Source: an uncultured Sphingobacteriales bacterium
GTDB taxonomy: Bacteria > Bacteroidota > Bacteroidia > Chitinophagales > Chitinophagaceae
NCBI GenBank assembly: GCA_937991535.1
Contig: CALKHN010000005.1
Span: 1 to 64,000 of the forward strand
Length of the DNA stretch: 64,000 nt
Direction of reading: 5' to 3'
Positions within the stretch are counted from its first letter, which is position 1. Each line of letters opens with the position of its first letter. A model generated the notes under the pieces. That model was not told the origin of the DNA and searched no databases. It saw only the letters and a list, made by a program, of their open reading frames with translations. Positions 1-9,552 of this stretch are shown here, one piece after another. The position numbers and the translations under genes are program-made.

Positions 1-65
1 TTACCACAAAGGGATACAGCCATTTTTAACCCGATTTTAGTCGGACAACAATGATATTTTTTCAT
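1..65 (-). CDS. 5' end of the next gene of the efflux operon (partial)
   Basis: An ATG at 65-63 on the minus strand opens a frame that runs without a stop to the left edge of the window (21 codons, beginning MKKYHCC and continuing into a short hydrophobic stretch). It begins 25 bases after the stop of the RND pump. Tripartite efflux operons usually continue with an outer-membrane TolC/OprM-type factor, so that is the likely product. This rests on position only: too little of the protein is visible to recognise the family, and the signal peptide is only partly inside the window. Confidence 0.4.
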   Translation of the reverse strand, partial: MKKYHCCPTKIGLKMAVSLCG

Positions 66-90
66 AAAACTTATTTGAGGTATTGTAAAA

Positions 91-3000
91 TCAATTTTCG
101 TTTATCGTTGTTATTTCCTCCACTACTTTTTTTCGTTTGCGTGAAGACAGGTACGAATAAACCGCCGGTATAATAAAGAGTGTAAGAATACCTGCGAAAA
201 TTAAACCGCCGGTAATTACAATGCCCAGTGATTGACGGCTGTTATTGGTCATTGCAATGGGTAATGCACCAAATATCATAGCCAGCGAAGTCATGAGAAT
301 TGGACGGAAACGTTGTTCCGCAGCCTGTATGGCCGCTTCCAGTTTCGACAGACCGGTATCTTTAAGATGATTGGCAAATTCAACGATCAGAATCCCGTTC
401 TTCGTAATCAGTCCTACCAGTGTAATAATTCCGATCTGGCTGAATACATTCAAACTCTGACCAAACCAATCTAAACTCAGCAATGCTCCTGTTACAGCCA
501 TTGGAACGGTAAGCATAATGATGAGCGGATCACGCAGACTTTCAAATTGTGCTGCAAGAATCATATAGATGAGCAGCAAAGCAAGTATGAGTGTAAAAGT
601 GATATTACCCTGGCTTTCTTTAAAATCTCTTGATTGTCCGGCAAGTGATGTTTTGAAATTTTCGGCTAACACTTCTTTTTTGATGCGTTCCATTTCTGCA
701 ATACCTTCAGCCAGGCTTACACCTGGCGCAAGACCTGCGGAAACCGTAGCAGATGTATATTGATCGTAACGGTAAATAGCAGCAGGACTGATGCCTTCAT
801 CAATTGTTACAAGATTATCCAAGGAAATCATTTTACCATTTGCAGAACGCACATATACCGAACGCAGATCACTAATGTTGTTTCTGTTTGTACGCTCCAC
901 TTGTCCGATTACTTCGTATTGACGATCGTTTTGCAAAAAATAGCCGTAACGTTGACCCGAGAAAGAAAGCTGTAATGCCCTTGCAACTTCCTGGATAGAA
1001 ACTCCCATCAATGCGGCTTTATTTCTGTCGATATTGATTTTCAGCTCCGGCTTGTTCATCTTTAAATCTGCATCTACAAACATCAGTTTCGAACTTTGTC
1101 TTGCAGCATTAAGGAACCCGGGCAGCGCTGCATTTATATTATCAAGATCTGCAGCCTGCAATACAAACTGTACCGGCATGCCACCGCCATAACGTGTTCC
1201 AATCGTTGGAGGCAGGTATGGAAACAATAAGATGTTTCTGAAATTACCGGAGGCCATTCCGTACTGATTGTACAATTGCTGAATAGATGTTTTTCTTTCT
1301 TTCGGATCTTTCAGATAAATGGATTGCACAGCAAAACTCGTTGGTGCAGGAGCCGGAATGAATGAAATAGCTACCATGGAATAAGTTTGATACAATCCAT
1401 CAGTGGAATCATTCACAAACTTTCCTACCTCTATCATATTCTGTTTCATCTTTTCAAATGAAACACCTTCCGGTGCAATGGCAATCAAACTCATATTGCT
1501 TCTGTCTTCAACAGGCGCCAGTTCTGATGGCAGTTGCTTTCCAACAAAATAGATAGTAGCAGTGCTGGCTACTAAAAATACCCAGGCCATCCAGCGATGC
1601 TTCATAAACCTGCGCAGCAGGAAACCATAGCCTTTATTCAGTTTAATAAAGAATGGTTCGGTTGTGCGGTATAACCAGTTGGGTTTATCGGATTTTTTAA
1701 GGAGATAAGCGCTAAGCATGGGTGATAACGTGAGCGCCACAAATGCAGACACAAGTACAGACCCCGATACAACAATTGCAAATTCCTTAAACAACTGTCC
1801 GCTGATGCCACCCATAAACACAATCGGCAGAAATACTGCTGCCAGCGTAATGGTGGTGGAGATCACCGCAAAATAGATTTCTTTACTTCCTGTAAATGCA
1901 GCCTGTACGGGGCTCATCCCCTCTTCTACTTTTTTATAAATATTTTCAAGCACCACAATGGCGTCATCCACAACTAATCCTATTGCAAGCACAAGGCCCA
2001 ACAAGGTTAATACGTTAATAGAGAATCCTGCCACATACATAATGAAGAAAGCAGACAGAATAGATACCGGTATTGCTACAACCGGGATAATCGTTGATCG
2101 CCAGTCCCGCAAAAACAGGAAGATGATGATCACCACGAGGCCGAATGCAATGAGTAATGTCTCTTCCACTTCTTTGATCGATTCACGAACAGGCCGTGTA
2201 AAATCAAAACCAACGATCAAACGGTATTCTTTAGAAATTTCATTCCGCAGCTGATCAAGACGTTTGTAAAATTCATCAACCGCTTCAATGGCATTGGCTC
2301 CACGCTGAATTTGTATAGCAACTCCAACGCCGGTAACGTTCTTGCCACCGGTTTCATTAATGATGGCATTGCGTTCATTCAATTCCCCCAGTTCAGCATA
2401 ACCTATATCTTTCAACTTAATAACAGACCCTGATGTTTGCCGGATGATCATCTCATTAAACTCTTCAGGTTTTGTAAGGCGGCCAAGTGTACGCATACTT
2501 AGTTCGTTGCTGTTCCCTTCAATACGCCCGGATGGAACATCAATGTTTTCGCGCTGCAACGCTGTGCGTATGTCTTCGGGTGTAAGCTGAAAAGCTGCCA
2601 GCTTCACCGGGTCGAAACGCAAACGCATAGCGTATTTATGTTCGCCAACAATGGCCACCCGTTGAATACCGGGTATCGACTGCATACGGTCTTTAATAAC
2701 AGTTGAAGCCAGGTGACTTACTTCTTTAATATCTTTTGTATCACTTTCCACTTCAAGAAACGCTACCAGGTTATCGGGTGAAGTAGCTTTTTCAACAATC
2801 GGCGGATCCGCATCTGCCGGCAATTGATTTTTTGATTTAGCCACTTTATCCCGTACATCGTTCAAAGCATCTTCCAGATCAACATCACGGTTAAACTCAA
2901 TCGAAATAACACTTACCTGTTCTCTTGATTCACTCGAAATAGTACGCACGCCATTTGCTTCTGCAATGGATTCCTCCATTGGCTTTGTAATTTTGGATGC

Positions 3001-3177
3001 AATTACGTCCGGACTCGCACCCGGATAAAATGTAACTACGGATATTACCGGCGGCTCCGTCATTGGGAACTCACGTACGCCAAGGAAGCGCCAGCCAACT
3101 AAACCCGCAATAACGATCAATGCAGAAAACACTGCAGCCAGCACCGGCTTTTTAATACTTAATGATGGTAAACTCAT
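91..3177 (-). CDS. RND multidrug efflux transporter (HAE1/AcrB family)
   Basis: This is the inner-membrane proton-driven pump of a tripartite efflux system, moving hydrophobic or amphiphilic compounds from membrane and periplasm through an outer-membrane channel. Its 1028 residues match the full family length. The N-terminus (MSLPSLSIKKPVLAAVF) leads into the first membrane helix. The porter-domain opening has the typical PGASPDVI stretch. Transmembrane segment 4 carries the paired aspartates in GLVVDDAIVV that are needed for proton relay, which argues for a drug/HAE1 pump rather than a metal/HME pump. The second half repeats the layout and ends with TM helices around LVGLITKNGILIVEFANHLK. 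The gene follows the adaptor gene by 21 bases and precedes a partial gene at the window edge, so the three look like one operon. Because the adaptor is frameshifted, the pump may lack a working partner. Confidence 0.95.
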   Translation of the reverse strand: MSLPSLSIKKPVLAAVFSALIVIAGLVGWRFLGVREFPMTEPPVISVVTFYPGASPDVIASKITKPMEESIAEANGVRTISSESREQVSVISIEFNRDVDLEDALNDVRDKVAKSKNQLPADADPPIVEKATSPDNLVAFLEVESDTKDIKEVSHLASTVIKDRMQSIPGIQRVAIVGEHKYAMRLRFDPVKLAAFQLTPEDIRTALQRENIDVPSGRIEGNSNELSMRTLGRLTKPEEFNEMIIRQTSGSVIKLKDIGYAELGELNERNAIINETGGKNVTGVGVAIQIQRGANAIEAVDEFYKRLDQLRNEISKEYRLIVGFDFTRPVRESIKEVEETLLIAFGLVVIIIFLFLRDWRSTIIPVVAIPVSILSAFFIMYVAGFSINVLTLLGLVLAIGLVVDDAIVVLENIYKKVEEGMSPVQAAFTGSKEIYFAVISTTITLAAVFLPIVFMGGISGQLFKEFAIVVSGSVLVSAFVALTLSPMLSAYLLKKSDKPNWLYRTTEPFFIKLNKGYGFLLRRFMKHRWMAWVFLVASTATIYFVGKQLPSELAPVEDRSNMSLIAIAPEGVSFEKMKQNMIEVGKFVNDSTDGLYQTYSMVAISFIPAPAPTSFAVQSIYLKDPKERKTSIQQLYNQYGMASGNFRNILLFPYLPPTIGTRYGGGMPVQFVLQAADLDNINAALPGFLNAARQSSKLMFVDADLKMNKPELKINIDRNKAALMGVSIQEVARALQLSFSGQRYGYFLQNDRQYEVIGQVERTNRNNISDLRSVYVRSANGKMISLDNLVTIDEGISPAAIYRYDQYTSATVSAGLAPGVSLAEGIAEMERIKKEVLAENFKTSLAGQSRDFKESQGNITFTLILALLLIYMILAAQFESLRDPLIIMLTVPMAVTGALLSLDWFGQSLNVFSQIGIITLVGLITKNGILIVEFANHLKDTGLSKLEAAIQAAEQRFRPILMTSLAMIFGALPIAMTNNSRQSLGIVITGGLIFAGILTLFIIPAVYSYLSSRKRKKVVEEITTINEN

Positions 3178-3198
3178 ATACTCTTTTTTTACGGGTGA

Positions 3199-4259
3199 TT
3201 ATTTATGTGATACGATTGCAACCGGTGCACCATCTGCAGCACGAAGCGTATTGGAGACCATCACACTATCGCCGGTTTGAAGGCCTGACTTGATGATTAC
3301 TTCACTTTCGTTTCTGTTACCGATTGTAACAGGAGTAAGCTTTGCTATACCGTTCTTTACAACAAATACACTGTAACCGTTGCCATCGGGTATCAATGCC
3401 TCTGTTGGCAACAGGATCTGCTTCTCATTTTTAACTGCTGCACTGAATGAAACCCGTGCCGACATACCGGCTCTATATTTATTACCCGTATTGGAAACTG
3501 TGCCTGAACAATAATGTTTCTTGACTGTGCATCCAGGGAAGCATCTGTAGATACAATAACAGCGGTTGTTATATCGCTATTCAACGCTGTGCTGAAGTAT
3601 ATTTTACTTCCCGGTTTTATAACAGGCAGATATTTTTCAGAAACACTGAATTGAATTTTTAATATCTGTTGTTCTACCAGGCTTACCAATGGAACACCCG
3701 GTGTTATAAACGAACCGGCAAAAACGTTACTGATCCCAATGATGCCCGAAAACGGTGCTTTTATAACCGTTTTTGATAATTCAACTTCCAGCAACTCTTT
3801 CTGCGCCTGTAATGATTGCAAGCGCGCAAATGCTATATCGTATTCCTCTCTACGTACGCTTTCTGTTTTCAGCAGTTCGTTTAAACGCTTTTCGTTAATG
3901 GAAGCCAGGTGAAGATCGGCATCCAGTTGACGAATGCGGGCCTTAATATCACTATCCTGTAATTTGTATAAAGCCTGCCCTGCCTTTACAAAGCTTCCAT
4001 CTCTAAAAAATACGATGCTGATTTTTTTTGGTAACTCAGCAGTAATGTCCACCACGCGATTTGCAACCATTGAACCCGCAACTACTTCGCTTTGTTCAAT
4101 AGTCGAAGCTGCTACAATCTTTACGTCAACCGGTAAAGCCGGCATATTTGTGGCAGTATTTTTCGCCTGCTTATCATCTGATGCTTTTGATGAACAAGCT
4201 ATTGCTGTAACTGCAATAACCAACGCCATACTAATTGATTTCAAAAAAGTGATTTGCAT
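3199..4259 (-). pseudogene. RND efflux periplasmic adaptor (HlyD/MexE-like), frameshifted
   Basis: The gene should encode the membrane-fusion lipoprotein that couples the RND pump to its outer-membrane channel. Two overlapping frames each hold part of one protein. Positions 4259 to about 3494 encode the N-terminal part: a lipoprotein signal with lipobox around IACSS, a coiled-coil hairpin, and the lipoyl half-motif IKAPFSGIIG. From about 3490 to 3199 another frame continues with AGMSARVSF and the membrane-proximal domain, ending in VAIVSHK. Reading the minus strand, the frame breaks in TTTCCAATACGGG; one extra A (TTTCCAAATACGGG) would restore a continuous protein of about 353 residues (FPNTGNKYRAG across the join), the normal family length. 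The downstream piece has no good start of its own before its ATG at 3465. A real deletion and a base-calling error cannot be told apart here. The sequence shows no slippery heptamer or structure suggesting programmed frameshifting. Confidence 0.85.
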
Positions 4260-4293
4260 AAAATCTGTTTTTATTTTTTCGATTATTTGAAAA

Positions 4294-4301
4294 CAAAATT
4301 A
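4294..4301 (-). promoter_or_regulatory. Possible -7 promoter element of the efflux operon
   Basis: On the minus strand TAATTTTG matches the Bacteroidota -7 consensus TAnnTTTG, 34 bases before the adaptor start. No convincing TTG/TTTG -33 element lies at the right distance, so support is modest. Confidence 0.3.
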
Positions 4302-4362
4302 GATGTGCAGTGAAGCTTCGTTATTATACTATGACGGCAATGATGTATATCATTTCCATAAA

Positions 4363-4388
4363 TGAAAAGGGATTGAAAACAATCCCTT
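4363..4388 (-). terminator. Rho-independent terminator of the 4427-5923 gene
   Basis: A perfect 9-bp stem (AAGGGATTG with CAATCCCTT, four-base loop) is followed on the minus strand by a short T-rich run (TTTTCATT). It lies 39 bases after the stop of the lipoprotein gene. Confidence 0.75.
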
Positions 4389-4426
4389 CTATTACTGGTA
4401 AAAAATATCAACTCTGAACCTAAAAC

Positions 4427-5923
4427 CTACTGGTAACGGAAAACTTTTTTAATCCTGTATAAGTGCTGTTGCGATGAATAACCTTTGTAACTGACGTATG
4501 ATTCTTTTGGATAACCATCTTCATCATACACATATTCATAACGATAAGGAATAACGGTAGGAAAACCGCCTGCATATCCCTTTGACATCGACATTAAATT
4601 ATTTTTTGAAGCATTGGTGAAATACAGATCGTCGTAACCTAATTGATGATAAGGGTTAACAGCATCATCATATGAATAAGTGCCCGACTCTGCTCCACCT
4701 GTTGAAGTTTGTGCACGATCTTCTACTTTATTACCATGCTGGAATTTTATTCTGTACTGCATGCTATTGTTATTACTGAATACATAGTCAACCAGGATTT
4801 CCTTATTTCCGTTTACCATGCTATAAGTAACAGCCGCACCGGTATGCTGATCGTAACTTTTATTAAACATCGAATAAATTCCGTTACTGTTACGCTCTGC
4901 AGCTGTAAAACCGGTCAGTTGCTGGCTGGCATCGTAACGGTACATGCTGTCCCATGCTTTGGGTTGTGTATAATGAAAATTGTAGACAAACGTAAGTGGC
5001 AAACCCTGAACCTGCAATGATCTTTGATAATACCGGATGGATTGAAGTTTGCCGTTTTGATTGTAGAAATATTCAGATCTGCTGTCGGCTGTTATTGCTG
5101 CTGAATTTTCAATGAAAACAGATTCTTCAACCAGGCGTTTGGCAGAACGGGAACCTGCAAATGAAACAAGCATATTGTTGCTTAACTCTGCCCTGTTATA
5201 TTGTTTCTGAATGCTTGTTTTCCATTTGCTGATACTGAATGTATAGTTATCATACTCCTGTGGAATTTGCACATGATTGATCCCTTTTTGTAATTCAACT
5301 TCTCTCAACCAGCGATCCCCATTTAATTTAACAGCTTCCAGTTTTAAAAAACCGGGTAAACTGTCGTAACCAACATCGCCAACTGTCATGTGCAAATATG
5401 CCTGGAGCGTAAAATATGCTTCAAAACCAAAATCAGCAGTTGTATATCCAAACAATGATGGGTCTTCAGATGAAGAAACAGGTAAAACAGAAAGCTCAAC
5501 AGCATGAACACCTGCTGCAGTAATGTTTACCGGAAGCGGCAGTGATACATTTACTAATCCGGCTTTGGCAGATTGTATTTGCGGTGTTGCAAACTTTGCC
5601 GTATCAGACGATTTAACAATAACCAGCTTACTTAGTTTATAACTGTTATTTGCCAGTTTTATCTTTTCACTGATGTATTGTTGATTTGATTGGGTAATGG
5701 CTACTTTACGGTTGGTAAACAACGAATCCCCATTTTGTTTTGTAATGCTGAGTATTGCATACATCGTTCCCAGGTTTTGCTGCATACCGTTGAATGTAAG
5801 TTGCAGATAAGAGGAGCTGTCAACAATAGACGGAATTACCGGAGGGGGTTCAACTTGCTTACGACAGCCCGTAACAATCGTGAAATAAAGTAACGCAATG
5901 ATGAAACTGTATTTGAGATACAT
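4427..5923 (-). CDS. Hypothetical lipoprotein with YD-like repeats in the C-terminal half
   Basis: The 498-residue product starts with a lipoprotein signal peptide (helix to TIVTGC, lipobox cysteine at residue 20), so it should be anchored in a membrane facing the periplasm or the cell exterior. The first half has no recognised motif. The second half contains several spaced units of the type Y-x-Y-[DN]-x-x-G/Q followed by aromatic-rich strands (YFYNQNGKLQS, YRYDASQQLTG, YVYDEDGYPKE). These resemble the beta-strand repeats of DUF4595/YD-repeat surface proteins of Bacteroidota. It appears to be a single-gene unit ending in a terminator. The specific function is unknown; an adhesive or structural surface role is a guess. 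The start is supported by the signal sequence directly after the ATG. Confidence 0.75.
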   Translation of the reverse strand: MYLKYSFIIALLYFTIVTGCRKQVEPPPVIPSIVDSSSYLQLTFNGMQQNLGTMYAILSITKQNGDSLFTNRKVAITQSNQQYISEKIKLANNSYKLSKLVIVKSSDTAKFATPQIQSAKAGLVNVSLPLPVNITAAGVHAVELSVLPVSSSEDPSLFGYTTADFGFEAYFTLQAYLHMTVGDVGYDSLPGFLKLEAVKLNGDRWLREVELQKGINHVQIPQEYDNYTFSISKWKTSIQKQYNRAELSNNMLVSFAGSRSAKRLVEESVFIENSAAITADSRSEYFYNQNGKLQSIRYYQRSLQVQGLPLTFVYNFHYTQPKAWDSMYRYDASQQLTGFTAAERNSNGIYSMFNKSYDQHTGAAVTYSMVNGNKEILVDYVFSNNNSMQYRIKFQHGNKVEDRAQTSTGGAESGTYSYDDAVNPYHQLGYDDLYFTNASKNNLMSMSKGYAGGFPTVIPYRYEYVYDEDGYPKESYVSYKGYSSQQHLYRIKKVFRYQ

Positions 5924-5961
5924 AAGATCAGGTTTAATGATTAATATATTATGAAGATTGA

Positions 5962-6156
5962 TTAATGAATCAAATAATATTCTTCTGCAGACACAGAATA
6001 CACCTCTGGCTTTGGCAATGCAGCCGGAGCCTCAGTTGAACGAATTGCTTTTAATTCCTGTTTCTTTAACACTTTACCTGTTGCAGAAACGGTTAAAAAA
6101 ACTACACCTGAAAATGAGCTGACAACTATCAGAAAAATCATAACTATTGTATACAT
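5962..6156 (-). CDS. Small single-pass membrane protein, unknown function
   Basis: A 64-residue protein starts at an ATG, with one hydrophobic helix (about residues 4-26) and then a basic and proline-containing tail. It sits 38 bases upstream of the lipoprotein gene in the same orientation and could share its transcript. No family is recognised. The clean helix-plus-tail architecture supports a real gene, but the size leaves room for doubt. Confidence 0.45.
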   Translation of the reverse strand: MYTIVMIFLIVVSSFSGVVFLTVSATGKVLKKQELKAIRSTEAPAALPKPEVYSVSAEEYYLIH

Positions 6157-6510
6157 AGCAGTTATTTTTGGGATGAGTAATATTTAAAAAATTGCCTGGA
6201 AGTCTTCGATGTTATCCGTATAAAAACCTGCTTTATGCACCCCATATCACCTGCATTTCAATTCAAATAGTCACCAAAACTGGTGACAATGGGTTGCCTG
6301 CTGTTGTTTTAAATCCTTGCTAACCATTCTTCGCCGGCCTGCACAACTACGACTCCCCTTAAATCATAATCACATTTCAAAGCTACGATGGCACCTGTAC
6401 GTCTTTGTTATACTATAGGCTGGTTGCTGTATATAATTTCCAACGATGCAGCAATAAAAAAACCCCGTAAGGATACCGGGTTACAACCAAAACAAACCAT
6501 GGTATGCCAC
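6157..6510. other. Gene-free stretch with a 7-bp inverted repeat
   Basis: No credible coding frame is visible. At 6270-6287 there is a perfect inverted repeat, GTCACCA-AAAC-TGGTGAC, that could be an operator or a small hairpin. The copA terminator occupies 6455-6483. The remainder shows nothing I can name. Confidence 0.4.
6455..6483 (-). terminator. Rho-independent terminator of copA
   Basis: On the minus strand AACCCGG, a short loop and CGGGGTT form a stem followed by seven T residues, starting 28 bases after the copA stop. Confidence 0.75.
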
Positions 6511-8877
6511 TTAAGAAAATGAGGAATATTTTAAGCGGAGGCTATTGCTTACAACACTTACACTGCTCAACGCCATTGCAGCACCCGCAATCATTGGATC
6601 AAGTAAGAATCCGTTTACAGGGTATAAAACTCCTGCCGCAATGGGGATACCGATAAGATTATAAATAAAGGCCCAGAATAAATTTTGCCTGATTGTATTG
6701 ACAGTTTTCTTTGAAAGATCTAATGCTTTTGAAATACTGCTGAGGTCGGATGTGATCAATGTCATCTTTGCTACATCCATTGCAATATCACTTCCTTTTC
6801 CCATGGCAATACTTACATCGGCCTGGGCCAGTGCATGGCTGTCATTGATACCATCGCCCACCATTGCAACTACTTTTCCCTGCTGCTGTAAATGCCGTAC
6901 AAACGCCGCTTTATCGGCCGGCATTACTTCTGCTTTATATTCTCTCAACCCAACCTCTATGGCAATGGCTGCGGCTGTCTGGTGATTGTCGCCGGTAAGC
7001 ATAAACACCCCGATTCCTTTTTTTTGCAGGCTTTCAATAGCTGCTTTTGAACTCGCTTTAATTTTATCTGCAATTGCAATAACCGCTACAATGTTATCAT
7101 TCTCTGCAAATGCAACTACTGTTTTCGCCTGTTCACGCAGCTCATTGACGCGTACAGTAAACTGCTTGTTTATTGAAATTCCCCTCTCCGATAACAACCT
7201 GGTATTACCAACGAGGTACTGGTTGCCCTTATACTGTGCTGCAACGCCTTTACCGGTAATACTGTCGATTTGCTGTAACCTAACAGGTTTTATCTTTTCA
7301 TTTTGAAGAAAATGAACGACTGCTTCTGCAAGGGGATGTTCCGATTGTATTTCAATTGACAGTAAAATGGATTTGAGCTGCGGTATGTTCATGTTTTCAG
7401 CAAACACTATATCGCTCACCTCTGGTTTACCTTCAGTAATGGTTCCTGTTTTATCAAGAATAATTGCATCCACTTTGTGCGCAAGCTCTAAGCTTTCTGC
7501 GTCCTTAATAAGGATATTATGCTCTGCCCCTTTACCAATACCAACCATAATAGCAGTGGGTGTGGCTAATCCTAATGCACAGGGGCAAGCAATTACCAGA
7601 ACTGTGACAGCCGTTAATAACCCATGTGTAAATGCATTTTCGCCTCCAGACACCATCCATACAATAAAAGTGAGAATAGCAATACCAATTACAATAGGCA
7701 CAAAGATGCCTGCAATTTTATCAACCATTTTTTGTACCGGTGCTTTACTACCCTGCGCTTCCTGTACCATTTTAATAATTTGAGAAAGCAATGTTTCGGC
7801 TCCTACTTTTTCTGCACGAAAGCGGAAGCTTCCTTTTTGATTGATTGTTCCGGCGAATACTTTCGCTCCTTCTTTCTTTTCAACCGGCACAGGCTCCCCG
7901 GTAATCATGCTTTCGTCAGCAAATGATTGCCCGCCGGTAACTTCACCATCAACCGGAATTTTTTCACCCGGTTTTACCAACAGTATATAATGCTGCTTTA
8001 CCTGGTTTACAGGTAATTCCTGTGTTTGTCCGTTCTCCAGCATCAGCGTTACTGTTTTTGGCTGCAGTCCCATCAACTTTTTAATGGCAGAAGAGGTATT
8101 GGATGTTGCTTTTTCTTCCAGCATTTTGCCCAGCGAAATAAATGCGATAACTACGGCTGCCGCTTCAAAATACACATGCGCATGCAAACCACGTGCATGC
8201 CAGAAATGGGGAAAAAACGTGTTGAATGCACTGAAGAGCCAGGCAATACCGGTACTTAAAGCTACCAGTGTATCCATGTTTGCTTTACCATGGCGTGCCT
8301 GTTTCCATGCATTGATAAAAAAGCTGCGGCCAAAATAAAATACAACCGGTGTGGCAAGTGCCATCATAATATAATTAGCAAACGGCATATCCATAAAAAA
8401 CATACCGATCACAACTACCGGCACCGACAAAACAGAAGACCAGATGGTTCGTCGTTTTATAGCTTCATAATGTTTTTGTCGTGCCGTTTCTTTTATCTCT
8501 TCCTTATTTTCTTTTTCAATAATGATGTCGTAGCCAATTGAACGAACTGTTTCCCGGAACTGTTCGGGTGTAGCCACAGCAGGATCGTATTCCAGCCATG
8601 CATCCTGGTTGGCAAAATTTACGCCTGCGTCTTTAACACCTGCAACCGATTTTAGCATCGATTCCACACTCACGGCGCAGGCAGCACAGGTCATTTCAAG
8701 CACAGGAAAGGTTTCTTTAATAAGCTTACTGGTTTTTGTTTCTGCTCTTGTATTTGTATGCAATGTTTCCTGTTTTATAACATTTCTTTGTGCAAAACTA
8801 ATCCGGGTTGCACCCGCCGCTGTTACACAATTAGCATGCTGTTTTATATAATTTGAGTTAAGCGCTTGTTTCGCCAA
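6511..8877 (-). CDS. copA: Copper-translocating P1B-type ATPase
   Basis: CopA pumps Cu(I) out of the cytoplasm. The order of motifs is complete. One N-terminal HMA domain with metal site MTCAAC lies near residue 65, followed by eight predicted membrane helices. The metal-translocating CPC motif in IACPCALG is near residue 430, the phosphorylation loop DKTGT near 474, an HP motif in SEHPLAEA, and the hinge GDGINDS in the last quarter. The 788 residues fit single-HMA copper ATPases. The longest frame begins at a TTG (8877) that overlaps the upstream regulator gene by 34 bases, and the only in-frame ATG is already inside the HMA motif, so a non-ATG start coupled to the regulator gene is likely. 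The neighbours (HMA-AraC regulators and an HMA chaperone) support a copper-homeostasis role. Confidence 0.95.
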   Translation of the reverse strand: MAKQALNSNYIKQHANCVTAAGATRISFAQRNVIKQETLHTNTRAETKTSKLIKETFPVLEMTCAACAVSVESMLKSVAGVKDAGVNFANQDAWLEYDPAVATPEQFRETVRSIGYDIIIEKENKEEIKETARQKHYEAIKRRTIWSSVLSVPVVVIGMFFMDMPFANYIMMALATPVVFYFGRSFFINAWKQARHGKANMDTLVALSTGIAWLFSAFNTFFPHFWHARGLHAHVYFEAAAVVIAFISLGKMLEEKATSNTSSAIKKLMGLQPKTVTLMLENGQTQELPVNQVKQHYILLVKPGEKIPVDGEVTGGQSFADESMITGEPVPVEKKEGAKVFAGTINQKGSFRFRAEKVGAETLLSQIIKMVQEAQGSKAPVQKMVDKIAGIFVPIVIGIAILTFIVWMVSGGENAFTHGLLTAVTVLVIACPCALGLATPTAIMVGIGKGAEHNILIKDAESLELAHKVDAIILDKTGTITEGKPEVSDIVFAENMNIPQLKSILLSIEIQSEHPLAEAVVHFLQNEKIKPVRLQQIDSITGKGVAAQYKGNQYLVGNTRLLSERGISINKQFTVRVNELREQAKTVVAFAENDNIVAVIAIADKIKASSKAAIESLQKKGIGVFMLTGDNHQTAAAIAIEVGLREYKAEVMPADKAAFVRHLQQQGKVVAMVGDGINDSHALAQADVSIAMGKGSDIAMDVAKMTLITSDLSSISKALDLSKKTVNTIRQNLFWAFIYNLIGIPIAAGVLYPVNGFLLDPMIAGAAMALSSVSVVSNSLRLKYSSFS

Positions 8878-9410
8878 ATGGCTTTAAAATGCGAAGGATT
8901 CAACCCCGTTTGTTGCTTAAACTGGCGGGATAAGTGGGCAACACTGCTGAAACCCAGTTGAAACGAAACATCGGCAAGGCTAAGTGCTGTATAAGTCAGC
9001 ATTTCTTTTATTTTTTCGATCCGGAAATCAATCACGAATTTCTCGATGGTTGCGCCCTCCTCTGCGGAGAATTGCTTACTGATGAAATCATACTCCTTCT
9101 CCAGCCTTGCTGCCAGCAGATCAGAAAAACGAAAATGATGCGGGAAATCAAAATCACCCGAGTACACTTCGGACACAATTTGTTTTATCTGCCGAACAAT
9201 TTTGCTGCGTTTGTTTTCCAGCACGCTAAACCCAAGCGGTGCCAGTTTTGAATTGAGTGCATCATAATCTGTAAACGCTGTATTTACCGCAAACTTCACC
9301 TCCCCCAGATTTACCTCATCAAGTTCAATTCCCAAATGTTGCAGTTCCTGCGTAACAGTGGTAATACAGCGGTGGCATACCATACCTTTGATAAAGATTG
9401 TTTGTTGCAT
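8844..9410 (-). CDS. HMA-domain/AraC-type transcriptional regulator (putative copper sensor)
   Basis: The 188-residue protein has an N-terminal heavy-metal-associated domain of about 65 residues with an intact MxCxxC site (GMVCHRC near residue 12). A linker follows, then an AraC/XylS helix-turn-helix domain (about residues 90-185; LADVSFQLGFSSVAHLSRQF followed by GLNPSHF). Such a protein can be read as a one-component metal sensor in which the metal binds the same chain that binds DNA; this is inferred, not shown. It lies directly upstream of copA and overlaps its frame, so it is probably co-transcribed with it. A paralogue of the same architecture is transcribed away from it at 9553. The ATG at 9410 gives a protein that starts directly with the HMA fold. 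Confidence 0.88.
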   Translation of the reverse strand: MQQTIFIKGMVCHRCITTVTQELQHLGIELDEVNLGEVKFAVNTAFTDYDALNSKLAPLGFSVLENKRSKIVRQIKQIVSEVYSGDFDFPHHFRFSDLLAARLEKEYDFISKQFSAEEGATIEKFVIDFRIEKIKEMLTYTALSLADVSFQLGFSSVAHLSRQFKQQTGLNPSHFKAIWRNKRLTQII

Positions 9411-9429
9411 AGCATTTGATTTGGTACAG

Positions 9430-9436
9430 CAAAGTA
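9430..9436 (-). promoter_or_regulatory. Possible -7 element of the regulator-copA operon
   Basis: On the minus strand TACTTTG fits TAnnTTTG with one base fewer between TA and the TTTG, 20 bases before the regulator ATG. No clear -33 element is seen. Confidence 0.25.
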
Positions 9437-9517
9437 AAAAAACCGAACCGCTGATTCTGTTATATGATTTAGTGAAAAATGTATAAAATCTGCGGTTGTC
9501 CCAAAACCCTCCTGTTT

Positions 9518-9545
9518 TTGCGTTCCGGTTCTGTGATTATATTTG
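9518..9545 (+). promoter_or_regulatory. Bacteroidota promoter for the second HMA-AraC gene
   Basis: TTG at 9518-9520 and TATATTTG at 9538-9545 match the -33 and -7 (TAnnTTTG) consensus with a 17-base spacer. The expected transcription start falls only a few bases before the ATG at 9553. That argues against the longer frame starting at 9496 and suggests an almost leaderless mRNA. Confidence 0.6.
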
Positions 9546-9552
9546 CATTACG

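Noticed and set aside
3393..3465. Programmed ribosomal frameshift in the adaptor gene
   Set aside because: No slippery heptamer or downstream structure is seen at the break, and adaptors are not known to need frameshifting; deletion or a sequencing error is simpler.
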